Below are positions 47,663-56,217 of a DNA stretch of 64,000 nucleotides, in pieces (the first letter of the stretch is position 1; each line of letters starts with the position of its first letter). The notes below the pieces were generated by a model. That model made no database searches, was not told the DNA's origin, and saw nothing but the letters and a program-made list of their open reading frames with translations. The position numbers and the translations under genes were made by a program. Origin of the DNA: Micromonospora nigra (lineage in GTDB: Bacteria; Actinomycetota; Actinomycetes; Mycobacteriales; Micromonosporaceae); NCBI RefSeq assembly GCF_900091585.1, contig NZ_FMHT01000003.1, forward strand, positions 124,001-188,000. Reading direction: 5' to 3'.

Positions 47663-49900
47663 CTACGCAGGTGCCGCCGGCGCGGCGGGCTCGACGCGCA
47701 CCGGAATGCCGTTGAGCACGGTGTTGCCCGACAGCGGGTCGACAGCCGTCTCGTCGGTGAGCACGTTGCTGTTGACACCGGCATGGGCGCGGGCCACCGA
47801 CTGGCGGGTGCCCGGCACGTCGTGGCCCCACCCGTGCGGAAGGCTGACCACGCCCGGCATGGTGTCGGCGGTCACCTCCACCGCGACGACGAGCGACCCG
47901 ACCCGCGAGGAGACCCGCGCGTCGTCGCCGGTGGCCAGGCCGAGCGTCGTCGCGTCGTCGGGATGGACCTGCAGGGTGCAGCGGTCGCGGCCCTTGACCA
48001 GCGCCGGCACGTTGTGCATCCAACTGTTGTTCGACCGCAGGTGCCGGCGGCCGACGAGGACGAAACCCTCCGGCGGAACGTCGCGGGCCGCACGCAGCCG
48101 GGCCACGTCGGCCGCGATCGGCGGTGGGCACAGCTCGACCGTGCCGGTCGGGGTGCGCAGCACCTCCGGCAGTCGCGGTCGCAGCGGCCCCAGGTCGACG
48201 CCGTGCGGGTGGTCGAGCAGCCGGATCAGCGAGAGGCCGTCCGGTCGCTGCCCGAACTGGTCGCCGTACGCGCCGAACCGCAGCCGCGCGTCGAGAAGGC
48301 GTTCGGCCGGCCGCTCCCCGGCGATCAGGGCCCGTAGGTCGGCCGCCGACCGGCCCAGCCCCTCGGCCGCCTCGGTGAGCAGCCGGGCGAGCAACTGCTC
48401 GTGCAGCACCGCCGGGTCCGCATCGGCGCCCTGTCCGGCAGCGGTCAGGGTGAGCCGGGCGAGGATGTCGCACTCGTCGAGGGCGTCGGGATCCGGTGGC
48501 AGCACGGGCGGCGAGTAGGTCGCCACGTTGCGTACGGCCAGGGTGAGGAGCGCGAAGTCGTAGTGTCCCGAGTGGGCGGGGCCGGGCGGCGGCAGCACCA
48601 CGTCGGCGTGCCGGGTGGTCTCGTTCAGGTACGGGTCGACGCTGACCATGAAGTCGAGCGAGGCGAGCGCAGCGTCCAGCCGGCGGCTGTTCGCGGTGGA
48701 CAGCACCGGGTTGCCGGCGATGGTGATCAACGCCCGGACCTGCCCCTCCCCCGGCGTCTCGATCTCGTCGGCCAGGGTGGCTACCGGCAGCTCACCCTTG
48801 ACCTCGGGCAGGCCCCGCACCCGGCTGACCCAGCGGCCGGTGCGGAACCCCGGGCCGGGGCCGGCGGCTCGGGTGCGCTGGTGGGCGGCGAGGGGGAACA
48901 TCGCCCCGCCGGGGCGGTCCAGGTTGCCCGTCAACACGTTGACGACGTCGACCAGCCAACTGGTCAGGGTTCCGAACTCGACGGTGCACGTGCCGATGCG
49001 CCCGTAGACGGCGGCCGTGGGGGCGGTCGCGAGCTCGCGGGCGAGCTGCCGGATGCGCGGCGCGGGCACCGCGCACCGGTCGGTCACCCGCTCGGGAGCG
49101 AACGCGGCGGCCAGCTTCCGGACGTCGTCGAGACCGGTGACGTGCTCCCTGAGCCCGCCCAGCCGAACGAGGTCCTCGTCGAAGAGGGTGTGCACGACGG
49201 CGAAGAGCAGCAGTGCGTCCGTGCCGGGTCGGATCGGCAGGTGCTCGTCGGCGGCAGCGGCCGTGCGGGTGCGGCGGGGGTCAACCACCAGGAACCGGCC
49301 GCCACGCGCCTGCAACGCCCGCAGACGGCCGGGGAAGTCGGGCGCGGTGCAGAGGCTGCCGTTGGACTCCCAGGGATTGGCACCGAGCAGGACGAGCAGG
49401 TCGGTGCGGTCGAGGTCGGGCACCGGGATGGCGTTCGGGTCGCCGTAGAGGTGGCCCGACGAGACGTGCTTGGGCATCTGGTCGACGGTGCTGGCGGAGA
49501 AGACGTTACGGGTGCCGAGCGCCCGGACGAGCGGGCCCACATACAGCCCGCCGGCCATCGTGTGCACGTTGGGGTTGCCGAGGTAGACGGCCACCGCGTC
49601 GCGGCCGTTCGCCCGGACGGCGGTCAACCCGGCCTCGACGGCGGCGAACGCCTCGTCCCAGCCGACCTCACGCAACGTGCCGTCGATGCGCAACAGCGGG
49701 CGGCGCAGCCGGTCGGGGTCGGCGAGGAGCTGCGGGAAAGCAGCCCCCTTCGGGCAGACGAAGCCGTGGCTGAAGACGTGCTCACGGTCCCCGCGGGCGT
49801 GCGTCACCCGGTTGTCGGTGATGGTCAGGGTCAGGCCGCAGGTGGCCTCGCAGAGCGGACAGGTGCGGTGAGCGGTGCGCGTCGCGTTCGTTCCGGGCAT
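47663..49900 (-). CDS. Molybdopterin oxidoreductase (DMSO-reductase superfamily)
   Basis: A 745-residue Mo/W-bisMGD enzyme. Cysteines 14, 17, 21 and 49 (CPLCEATC, FVCPKG) form a typical [4Fe-4S] site. LLGANPWESNGS, VVDPRRTRTA and the C-terminal molydopterin-binding domain (ANSRRLD, GWGHDVPGT, ETAVDPLSGN) are in the expected places. It resembles soluble formate-dehydrogenase/assimilatory-type oxidoreductases of actinomycetes with no Tat signal, so it is cytoplasmic. No electron-transfer subunit is adjacent. The metal ligand lies in the KHVSSGHLYG region but I cannot assign it. A TetR gene follows. Confidence 0.85.
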   Translation of the reverse strand: MPGTNATRTAHRTCPLCEATCGLTLTITDNRVTHARGDREHVFSHGFVCPKGAAFPQLLADPDRLRRPLLRIDGTLREVGWDEAFAAVEAGLTAVRANGRDAVAVYLGNPNVHTMAGGLYVGPLVRALGTRNVFSASTVDQMPKHVSSGHLYGDPNAIPVPDLDRTDLLVLLGANPWESNGSLCTAPDFPGRLRALQARGGRFLVVDPRRTRTAAAADEHLPIRPGTDALLLFAVVHTLFDEDLVRLGGLREHVTGLDDVRKLAAAFAPERVTDRCAVPAPRIRQLARELATAPTAAVYGRIGTCTVEFGTLTSWLVDVVNVLTGNLDRPGGAMFPLAAHQRTRAAGPGPGFRTGRWVSRVRGLPEVKGELPVATLADEIETPGEGQVRALITIAGNPVLSTANSRRLDAALASLDFMVSVDPYLNETTRHADVVLPPPGPAHSGHYDFALLTLAVRNVATYSPPVLPPDPDALDECDILARLTLTAAGQGADADPAVLHEQLLARLLTEAAEGLGRSAADLRALIAGERPAERLLDARLRFGAYGDQFGQRPDGLSLIRLLDHPHGVDLGPLRPRLPEVLRTPTGTVELCPPPIAADVARLRAARDVPPEGFVLVGRRHLRSNNSWMHNVPALVKGRDRCTLQVHPDDATTLGLATGDDARVSSRVGSLVVAVEVTADTMPGVVSLPHGWGHDVPGTRQSVARAHAGVNSNVLTDETAVDPLSGNTVLNGIPVRVEPAAPAAPA

Positions 49901-49921
49901 CGCAGGAGCCCTTCCGGTGGG

Positions 49922-49939
49922 ATACCGACTGGTCGGTAT
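49922..49939. promoter_or_regulatory. TetR operator candidate
   Basis: ATACCGAC-TG-GTCGGTAT is a perfect 8-2-8 palindrome, 21 bp upstream of the oxidoreductase start (minus strand). Size and sequence style fit TetR-family operators. Confidence 0.7.
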
Positions 49940-50044
49940 GATGGCACGCCACCCGGACGGCTGTCACCCTCCGACGAACCGGAGCCGGCGGTGGGGGTGC
50001 TCCGGCAACCGCCGCTGCCGCACCGTACGCCCCGCCGACGGTGG

Positions 50045-51964
50045 TCACACGGTCATGGGTTCGTCCGGCTCGCGCGATGCCGTGGCCGACGGCTCCGCGG
50101 TCGTCGAGGCGCTGGGGCGGGGGCCGGCCGTGGACCCCTCGCCGGGCGGCGGCGGAACGGAGACGGTGCTCGGCGACGGATCGCTGCTCGGTGACGGATC
50201 GGCACTCGACGTCGGGTCGCTGCTCGGCGTCGGATCGGCACTCGACGTCGGGTCGGTCGTCGGCGTCGGATCGGTCGTCGGCGTCGGATCGGTCGTCGGC
50301 GACGGGTCGGTCGTCGGCGACGGATCGGTCGTCGGCGACGGATCGGTGCTGGGCGAGGGAGTGGCGGTGGCCGGGGGTTCCCCGGTCGCCGACGGGCTGG
50401 TGGTCGGTGGGGTGCCTGCACCCGGCTGCGACGCCGGCGGGGACGACTCGTCGTCCTCCGACGAGGTGGACGACCCTGCCGTGACGGTGGACGACCGGCC
50501 GGTGGTCGTGTCGCCGGCGGAGCGGTTCGCCCGCAGGGGGCGCGTGGCGGCGGAGGTGGGCGGTGGAGTGGACCCGTCGGCGGGCGACGCGATCCGGCTG
50601 ACCACCCGATCGCACGGGACGCCGTTGATGAGGAACTCGGCCGGTGCCCGGAGCTGATCCGCCTCCACGGTGCCCCGCAGCGCCGTCGCCAGGGTGGCGC
50701 CGGGTGCGAGCTGCTCGGTCGGGGTGAGGGTCATCCGCCGGTGGTCCTGGCCCCAGGGGGCGTCGGTGGCGGCGACCTGGTGGCCCGGAGGCAGCGCGAA
50801 CGCCAGGGACCAGTCGCGCAGCCACTGCCCGCCGGTGTTGGTGACGGTCAGATCGGCGCGGAAGGAGCCGTTCGGCAGGTACTGGGCGGTGTACCGGGCG
50901 GCGCAACCACCGAACTGCGGGTCGATGCCCCCCGCGTCGCTGTCGGCGGCGTCGTCGACCGCGGTGAGGCCCGGCAACTGACCGGCGAGCACGGCGGCGA
51001 GCAGGACGGCCGGTACACCGACGGCCGCCCCCTTGCGGCGGCGCCTGGCACCTCGGGCCGGGGCGGTCCGCGGCCGGGCTCCCGCGGTCGGGGCGAGTGC
51101 CTTCGGACCGGTGAGTTGACGGGTCGACCCGGCGGTCGGGGTCGGGTCGGTCACCGGGCTCGCCGGCCGCACCGCCACGTCCCCACCGGCGGCAGCCCGT
51201 AGGACGGCCGCCACCTCGGCAGCGCTCGGCCGGCCCGCCGCCTGCGCTGACAGGCAACGCCCCACCAGCTCGGCCAGTTCGGCCGGCAGCTCCGCCGGCA
51301 TCGCCGCATCGGGCAGACCGTGCCGCAACTCCGCGGCACCCTGGCCGGTGAGGCACTCGGCCAGCACCAGGCCGAGGGCGAACACGTCACCGGCCGGCAC
51401 CGCGGCGGCACCGGCCGCCTGCTCCGGCGCCAGGTACGCCGGAGTGCCCCAGATCAGTCCCGCCTCGTCGGCCGGGTCCTGGCCGACCCCGGCCGCGATA
51501 CCGAAGTCCACGACCTTGATCCCACGGGGGCCGAGCATCACGTTTCCTGGTTTGACATCGCGGTGGACGAGGCCGTGCTCGTGGGCGGCGGCGAGGGCGT
51601 CGGCCACGGCGGCACCCAGCGGGGCGACCTCGTCCCAGGGCATCCGGGTGGACCGGCGCAGGTGGGCGGCGAGGGTCTCGCCGTCGACGAACTCCAGGAC
51701 GAGGAAGGGCGCCCGTCTCCTGCCGAGGTGGCGCTGCTCGCCGTAGTCGTACACGCCGGCGATGTGCGGGTGGTCCAGGCTCGCCGCCGCGAGCGCCTCG
51801 CCGCGCAGCCGCTCACGGGCCGCCGGATCGTCCAGCAGTTCGGCGGCGAGCATCTTCACGGCGACCGTGCGTTGCAGCCGTACGTCGAACCCGCGCCAGA
51901 CCACCGCCATGCCACCCCGGCCGACCGGTTCGTCGAGCCGGTAGCGGTGCTGGAGTAGTCGCAT
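50045..51964 (-). CDS. Transmembrane Ser/Thr kinase with extracellular CBM2-like module
   Basis: A 639-residue receptor kinase. The N-terminal PknB-type kinase (about 5-265) is complete: GRGGMAVVW, the ATP Lys in VAVKML, HRDVKPGNVM and DFG. A Pro/Arg-rich juxtamembrane region and one membrane helix (about 312-332, VPAVLLAAVLAGQLPG) follow. Outside is a CBM2-like domain (about 348-455) with flanking cysteines (GGCAARYTAQ, INGVPC) and DWSLAFALPPG. A long acidic Pro/Ser/Thr tail with DPSPTT repeats ends the protein. The design suggests sensing of cellulose-like polymer or cell-wall glycan. ATG 51964 was chosen; upstream in-frame sequence lacks kinase homology. Confidence 0.85.
   Translation of the reverse strand: MRLLQHRYRLDEPVGRGGMAVVWRGFDVRLQRTVAVKMLAAELLDDPAARERLRGEALAAASLDHPHIAGVYDYGEQRHLGRRRAPFLVLEFVDGETLAAHLRRSTRMPWDEVAPLGAAVADALAAAHEHGLVHRDVKPGNVMLGPRGIKVVDFGIAAGVGQDPADEAGLIWGTPAYLAPEQAAGAAAVPAGDVFALGLVLAECLTGQGAAELRHGLPDAAMPAELPAELAELVGRCLSAQAAGRPSAAEVAAVLRAAAGGDVAVRPASPVTDPTPTAGSTRQLTGPKALAPTAGARPRTAPARGARRRRKGAAVGVPAVLLAAVLAGQLPGLTAVDDAADSDAGGIDPQFGGCAARYTAQYLPNGSFRADLTVTNTGGQWLRDWSLAFALPPGHQVAATDAPWGQDHRRMTLTPTEQLAPGATLATALRGTVEADQLRAPAEFLINGVPCDRVVSRIASPADGSTPPPTSAATRPLRANRSAGDTTTGRSSTVTAGSSTSSEDDESSPPASQPGAGTPPTTSPSATGEPPATATPSPSTDPSPTTDPSPTTDPSPTTDPTPTTDPTPTTDPTSSADPTPSSDPTSSADPSPSSDPSPSTVSVPPPPGEGSTAGPRPSASTTAEPSATASREPDEPMTV
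50160..50360. repeat. 18-bp coding repeats in the kinase tail
   Basis: About ten imperfect 18-bp units encode DPSPTT/DPTPTT/DPTSSA/DPSPSS hexapeptides near the kinase C-terminus (GTCGTCGGCGACGGATCG and variants on the plus strand). Copy number is likely to vary between strains. Confidence 0.75.
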
Positions 51965-52361
51965 GTGGTCCGTCCCCCCAGTCCTCGCCCGGTGTCGACG
52001 CGGGTCGACATCCGACCGCTTTCCGTTTCGTCCGCCCTGCTCGCGCCAACGTCCCGTCAACCGTCGGCGGTACCCGGCCACCGAGATCCGAAACCCCTGC
52101 TCAACGGGCCTGAGCGCGGCCGGGAGGGATCGTCACGCAACCGTCACCGTTTCGTGGTCTGGCCGCCATGCGCCGCGGACCTGTCCGTCCGTCCCGCTGT
52201 CGGTCCATCGCCGCCTGTCCAGTCCCCGACGACAATTCAGGGGTCGATTCTGGGGTGGTCATCGAATGCGGGGTGTCGAATAGGCGAATTGCATTGCTGT
52301 GATCACAATTTGCAAGCTATTTTCGCTGGGCTGCGCTCAACCTGTGCGAAGGAGAGCATCC
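51965..52361. promoter_or_regulatory. Divergent control region with low-GC patch
   Basis: This gap between the kinase and the GT8 gene has a clear low-GC section at about 52262-52325. Inside it TGTGATCACA (52298-52307) is a perfect palindrome similar to the core of CRP/FNR-family sites. It lies 54 bp before the GT8 start. No gene was seen in the gap. Confidence 0.45.
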
Positions 52362-53195
52362 GTGGACCTCACCCTGACCTTCGACGCCGTCTATGCGCCT
52401 CACGCCGCGGTCGTCATGTCGACCGTCGCCGAATCGAATCCCGGTGAGGACATCCGTTACTGGCTGATCGCCGCCGACGACGTCAAGGCGGCGGCCCGGG
52501 CCACGCTGGCGAAGGCGGCCGGGCCGAACGCCACCGTGGAGTACCTGCAGGTCGACACCTCCCCGGTCAATCTGCCCAAGGGCAGCGACCCCGTGATGTC
52601 GTACCTGTCGGCGGCGATGTACCTGCGCCTGCTGGTGCCCGCCGCGCTCCCCGCCGAGGTGGAACGGGTGCTCTACCTCGACTGCGACACCATGTGCACC
52701 AGCACCCTCGTGCCGCTGTTCGAACTCGACATGGGTGGGGTGCCGTTGGGCGCCGTCCGCGACCCGTTCAACCGGCGGCTGTACGACATGGGCGGCATCC
52801 CGGGCCTGGCCACCTACCAGAACCTGGACCCGCGGGCGAACTACTTCAACTCCGGGGTGCTGCTCATCGACACCGCGCGGTGGAAGGAGTGCGAGGTCAC
52901 CGAGACGTCGCTGGCGTACCTCGCCCGGCACGCGCACGAGTCCCGCTACCCCGACCAGGACGCCCTGAACTACGCCGTGTACGGCAACTGGCTGCGTCTG
53001 CCCCGGCAGTGGAACGACCTGATGGCGTGGCGGCTGGAGCCGGAGTTCGGCGGGAAGCTGTCCGACTCCGCGGTCATCCACCCCGCCGGGCCGGTCAAGC
53101 CCTGGCAGCCCGGCTTTCCCAAGGGCGCCCGACGGGACCTGTACTGGCGGCACCGCCGGCACAGCGGCGGCCTCACCCCCACCGCGCGGCGGTGA
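52362..53195 (+). CDS. Glycosyltransferase family 8 protein
   Basis: A 277-residue GT8 retaining glycosyltransferase. The metal/UDP-sugar motif is VLYLDCDTMC (DxD), with FNSGVLLIDTARWKE and the C-terminal HPAGPVKPW (His and Lys near the sugar phosphate). Residues PDQDALNYAVYG are also typical. GTG 52362 has GAAGGAGAG upstream; an in-frame GTG at 52299 overlaps the palindrome and is rejected. It may glycosylate a lipid, polymer or the metabolite of the neighbouring cluster; acceptor unknown. Confidence 0.85.
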   Translation: MDLTLTFDAVYAPHAAVVMSTVAESNPGEDIRYWLIAADDVKAAARATLAKAAGPNATVEYLQVDTSPVNLPKGSDPVMSYLSAAMYLRLLVPAALPAEVERVLYLDCDTMCTSTLVPLFELDMGGVPLGAVRDPFNRRLYDMGGIPGLATYQNLDPRANYFNSGVLLIDTARWKECEVTETSLAYLARHAHESRYPDQDALNYAVYGNWLRLPRQWNDLMAWRLEPEFGGKLSDSAVIHPAGPVKPWQPGFPKGARRDLYWRHRRHSGGLTPTARR

Positions 53196-53359
53196 CCGTC
53201 GACGTGTCCGTGCCGACATCCGCCTGACCGCGTCCCCCGCCCGGTCCGCTTCCCTTCCCCGGGCGGCCGGGCGCGGGGGTCGCCTCCCGCGGAACCGGGC
53301 CCGGTCGCCCCCGCCGGCAGGGCGGGAGCGGCCGGGCCCGGTCGTCGGGGTCCTCGCCG

Positions 53360-53734
53360 TCAGGCCGGGTCGCCTGCTCCGGTGACCGACCACCGCTGCC
53401 CGGCCGGATCGAGGAAGACCGCGTCCGACCCCCCCTCGGTCGCCGGTTCGAGTGTCGCGCCGGCGGCCAGCGCCCGCCGCAGCAGCAGCCGCGGATCGGC
53501 GGGAGCGACGGTGAGCAGCACCGGGCCGTCGACCGGCGGCCCGTCGGGCTCGTGCCACTCGCTGACGGTGAGCCGGTGCCCGCCCACGGCCAGTTCCGCC
53601 TGCAGGACCCGCCCGTCGGGCAGGCACTCCCGCGCGAGCGGGACCGCATCGAAGACGTCGGTGTAGAACGCGATGACCGCAGCGGTGTCGCTGACCGCCA
53701 GATGTGGGCCGGAGCGTACGCCCGGGGTCGTCAT
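53360..53734 (-). CDS. VOC-superfamily (glyoxalase/PhnB-like) protein
   Basis: A 124-residue protein with the paired beta-alpha-beta-beta-beta units of the VOC fold (PHLAVSDTAAVIAFYTDVFD, ELAVGGHRLTVSEW, TEGGSDAVFLDPAGQRW). Members include dioxygenases, bleomycin-binding resistance proteins and PhnB-like proteins; the PhnB-like type is closest here. ATG 53734 has GGGAGGT upstream. The next gene upstream, DUF5988, is 18 bp away on the same strand. Confidence 0.75.
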   Translation of the reverse strand: MTTPGVRSGPHLAVSDTAAVIAFYTDVFDAVPLARECLPDGRVLQAELAVGGHRLTVSEWHEPDGPPVDGPVLLTVAPADPRLLLRRALAAGATLEPATEGGSDAVFLDPAGQRWSVTGAGDPA

Positions 53735-53752
53735 CGGAGTCCGCACCTCCCG

Positions 53753-54064
53753 CTACTCGGCGATCCGGGTACGCCCGGTCCAGCGGAAGACCACCGGGGT
53801 GACGTCCCCCGTCGTGGCGTCCCGCTCGAAGTGCTCGTACCCGCCGTAGTGGTGCACCTTGATCTTGTCGGACGTCGGCGTCACCAGGTGGCTGCGCAGG
53901 TCGACCGGCAGGTTCGCCGGCCCGCCCTCCAGCACCGCCTCGACGATGCCGGCGGCCTCGGTGTCGATCGTCGGGGCCCGTCCCGTCCGGTTGGTCCGGT
54001 CGTCGCCGTCGACGACCGGGTCCGCTGTTGGGACAGTGGGCGCGGAATCGGAAGAAAGTGTCAT
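53753..54064 (-). CDS. DUF5988 family small protein
   Basis: A 103-residue protein. The C-terminal half has the DUF5988-like block VLEGGPANLPVDLRSHLV, KVHHYGGYEHFE and a closing WTGRTRIAE; the first 40 residues are disordered. Function is unknown, but such proteins are often encoded within actinomycete biosynthetic clusters, agreeing with the genes to the right. ATG 54064 has GGAGGT 6 bp upstream. Confidence 0.7.
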   Translation of the reverse strand: MTLSSDSAPTVPTADPVVDGDDRTNRTGRAPTIDTEAAGIVEAVLEGGPANLPVDLRSHLVTPTSDKIKVHHYGGYEHFERDATTGDVTPVVFRWTGRTRIAE

Positions 54065-54314
54065 CGCACGACCTCCGTCGCTCGTCGTTCCGCCTCGCCG
54101 TGCGCCGTCGCCGAGGGCGACGCGGAATTGCCGAGAAGGGCGACACCGCCGTTTCCGCAGCCGGAATTCGAAAGGACGGGAGTGTCGTTGTCCCGCCACC
54201 GGTGACGACCTTTCGTTCCCGTCGAACGTAATCCAGGTCACACATTGCCCGTACCCCTGACCACCCCCTAGCAGGCGGGGCGGGTGCGATACGGCCCGCT
54301 GACGGGTCGGCGGC

Positions 54315-55055
54315 TCACTCCCAGCGGAAGAAGCGGGCGGCCAGGACACTGCCGAGCACGGCGGTGACGGCCAGGGCCAGCAACTGCGGCAGCGCTGGGC
54401 TCTGCCCGGCCCACGCGGCGGCGAGAGTGTCCACGGTGGCCCCGAGCGGCGAGTAGTCACCGATGCGGGCCAGCACCGCCGGCATCTGGTCGCGGGGCAG
54501 CCAGGCGCCGGCGAGGAACAGCAGCGGGAAGAACAGGGTCGGGCCGATGGACTGCGCGGACCGTGCCGACGGGGCGAGCGCGCCGATGAGCAGCCCGATG
54601 GCGAACAGGCAGGCGACCCCGAGCAGGAAGGCCAGCGCGAAGGCCGGCACGTTCGCCGGGGCCGGCTGATCGAGCAGGAACCGCACCCCCATCGCGGTGA
54701 CCACCACGCCCACCACCGCCATCACCAGATTGACCACGACCTGCGCGATGAGCAGCAGCGCGGGACTGACCGGGGTGGTGGCGAGCCGCCGCAACACGCG
54801 CCGCTCGCGGTAGATGCCCAGTGCCATCGGGAGGGTGAACAGGGCGAGCATCCCGATGGTGAGGCTCAGCGCCAGGGACGGCAGGAAGGTCAGCTCGGCG
54901 TGCTGGCCGCCGTCGTCGCCAGCCGTGCTGCCGCGCTGGGGCAGCCCGAAGACGAGCATCAGGCCCAACGGCAGGGCGAAGACGAAGAACAGCGACACCG
55001 GCTCGCGCAGGAACAGCTTGGCCTCGACGGCCACGAGCTTGGACAGGGCGTTCAC
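54315..55055 (-). CDS. ABC-2 type exporter permease
   Basis: A 246-residue membrane protein with six hydrophobic segments typical of ABC-2 drug or polyketide exporters (LFLREPVSLFFVFALPLGL, then ALGIYRERRVLRRLATTPVS). Its GTG overlaps the ATPase stop as GTGA, so the pair forms one exporter. It probably exports the product of the adjoining cluster or provides self-resistance. Confidence 0.9.
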   Translation of the reverse strand: MNALSKLVAVEAKLFLREPVSLFFVFALPLGLMLVFGLPQRGSTAGDDGGQHAELTFLPSLALSLTIGMLALFTLPMALGIYRERRVLRRLATTPVSPALLLIAQVVVNLVMAVVGVVVTAMGVRFLLDQPAPANVPAFALAFLLGVACLFAIGLLIGALAPSARSAQSIGPTLFFPLLFLAGAWLPRDQMPAVLARIGDYSPLGATVDTLAAAWAGQSPALPQLLALAVTAVLGSVLAARFFRWE

Positions 55056-55990
55056 GAGGACCTCTCGTCGGTCGGCAGGGTGGTGGCGCGGGCACCGCGG
55101 CCGGTCAGGGAGACGAAGGCGTCGTCCAGGGTGGGCTGGTCGACGCGCAGGCCCCCGTAGCGGATCTTCCGTTCCGCCAGCACGCCCAGCACCGCCTGGA
55201 GGACCTCCTCCGGACCGGTGACGGTGACCTCGTCGCCGCTGCGGCGTACGGAGGTCACCTCGGGCAGGGCGGTGAGCACCTCGTCGTCCAGCGGGTCCAG
55301 CGCCCGGAAGTGCACCCGGTGCTCGGAGCCGACCCGGGCGAGCAGGCCGGCCGGGGTATCGATGGCCACCACCCGGCCGGCGTCGATGACGGCGAGCCGG
55401 TCGCAGAGCCGTTCGGCCTCCTCCATGAAGTGGGTGACCAGCACGACCGTCACCCCCCGGTCGCGGATGGAGTCGACCAGGTCCCAGGTGTCGCGCCGGC
55501 CCTGCGGATCCAGGCCGGTGGTCAACTCGTCGAGTATGGCGATCTCCGGCCGGCCGACCAGGGCGAGCGCCACCGACAGCCGCTGCTTCTGCCCACCGGA
55601 CAGCTTGTGGAACGCCGTGTTCCGCTGCTCGGCCAGGCCGAGATCCGTCAGCAGGGCGTCGATGTCGGCCCGGTTGCGGTAGAAGGACCGGTACAGGTCG
55701 AGCGCCTCGCGGACCCGCAGCTTGTCCGGCAGTTGGCTCTCCTGCAACTGGGCCCCCACCCGGTGCCGCACCTCGGCGCGGTCGCGCACCGGGTCGAGAC
55801 CGAGCACCCGGACCGTGCCCCCGTCGGCGCGGCGCAGGCCCTGCACACACTCGACGGTGGTGGTCTTTCCCGCTCCGTTCGGGCCGAGCACGCCGAAGAT
55901 CTCGCCCTGCTCCACTGTGAACGAGACGTCGTCGACCGCGATCTTGTCGCCGTACCGCTTGTGCAGGTGCTCGACTTCGATGACCGGCAT
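55052..55990 (-). CDS. ABC exporter ATPase (DrrA-like)
   Basis: A 312-residue ATPase. Walker A GPNGAGKTTT, signature KLSGGQKQRLSVAL, Walker B IAILDELTTGLDP and H-loop VTHFMEEAE are present. The C-terminal extension (about 220-312) resembles the DrrA family of antibiotic exporters. ATG 55990 has GGAGG about 10 bp upstream. It pairs with the overlapping ABC-2 permease. Confidence 0.9.
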   Translation of the reverse strand: MPVIEVEHLHKRYGDKIAVDDVSFTVEQGEIFGVLGPNGAGKTTTVECVQGLRRADGGTVRVLGLDPVRDRAEVRHRVGAQLQESQLPDKLRVREALDLYRSFYRNRADIDALLTDLGLAEQRNTAFHKLSGGQKQRLSVALALVGRPEIAILDELTTGLDPQGRRDTWDLVDSIRDRGVTVVLVTHFMEEAERLCDRLAVIDAGRVVAIDTPAGLLARVGSEHRVHFRALDPLDDEVLTALPEVTSVRRSGDEVTVTGPEEVLQAVLGVLAERKIRYGGLRVDQPTLDDAFVSLTGRGARATTLPTDERSS

Positions 55991-56217
55991 GGGTGGTGGG
56001 CCTCCGTGACGTGCGCGTGCCCGTTGTGAGGGCGGACCCTCGGGGTGTCGCGGCGTGAGTGGGCGCGGGGAAGGGTCGACGCGCACGGGGCTGGTCGACG
56101 CCCGCAATCATCCGGGCAACCGAGGCCCGGTTCAACCCTTCAGCCGATGAATCGGGGTGGCGGTCGGAGAACAGCGGGCGCGGCAGGGGTGTCGGACCGT
56201 GACCCTGGGTGTCGGGG

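Noticed and set aside
50160..50360. Regular repeats that could be taken for a CRISPR array
   Set aside because: Repeats are 18 bp, contiguous, in frame and encode DPSPTT hexapeptides; there are no unique spacers or cas genes.
53196..53359. Repeated CCGGGCCCGGTCG strings as a terminator
   Set aside because: The copies are direct repeats with overlapping weak palindromes; no single convincing stem could be placed.
54315..56135. A 606-codon frame that would fuse the ABC ATPase region and permease
   Set aside because: Only its last 246 codons are permease; the earlier part is the ATPase gene read out of frame. The two genes are separate and overlap by GTGA.
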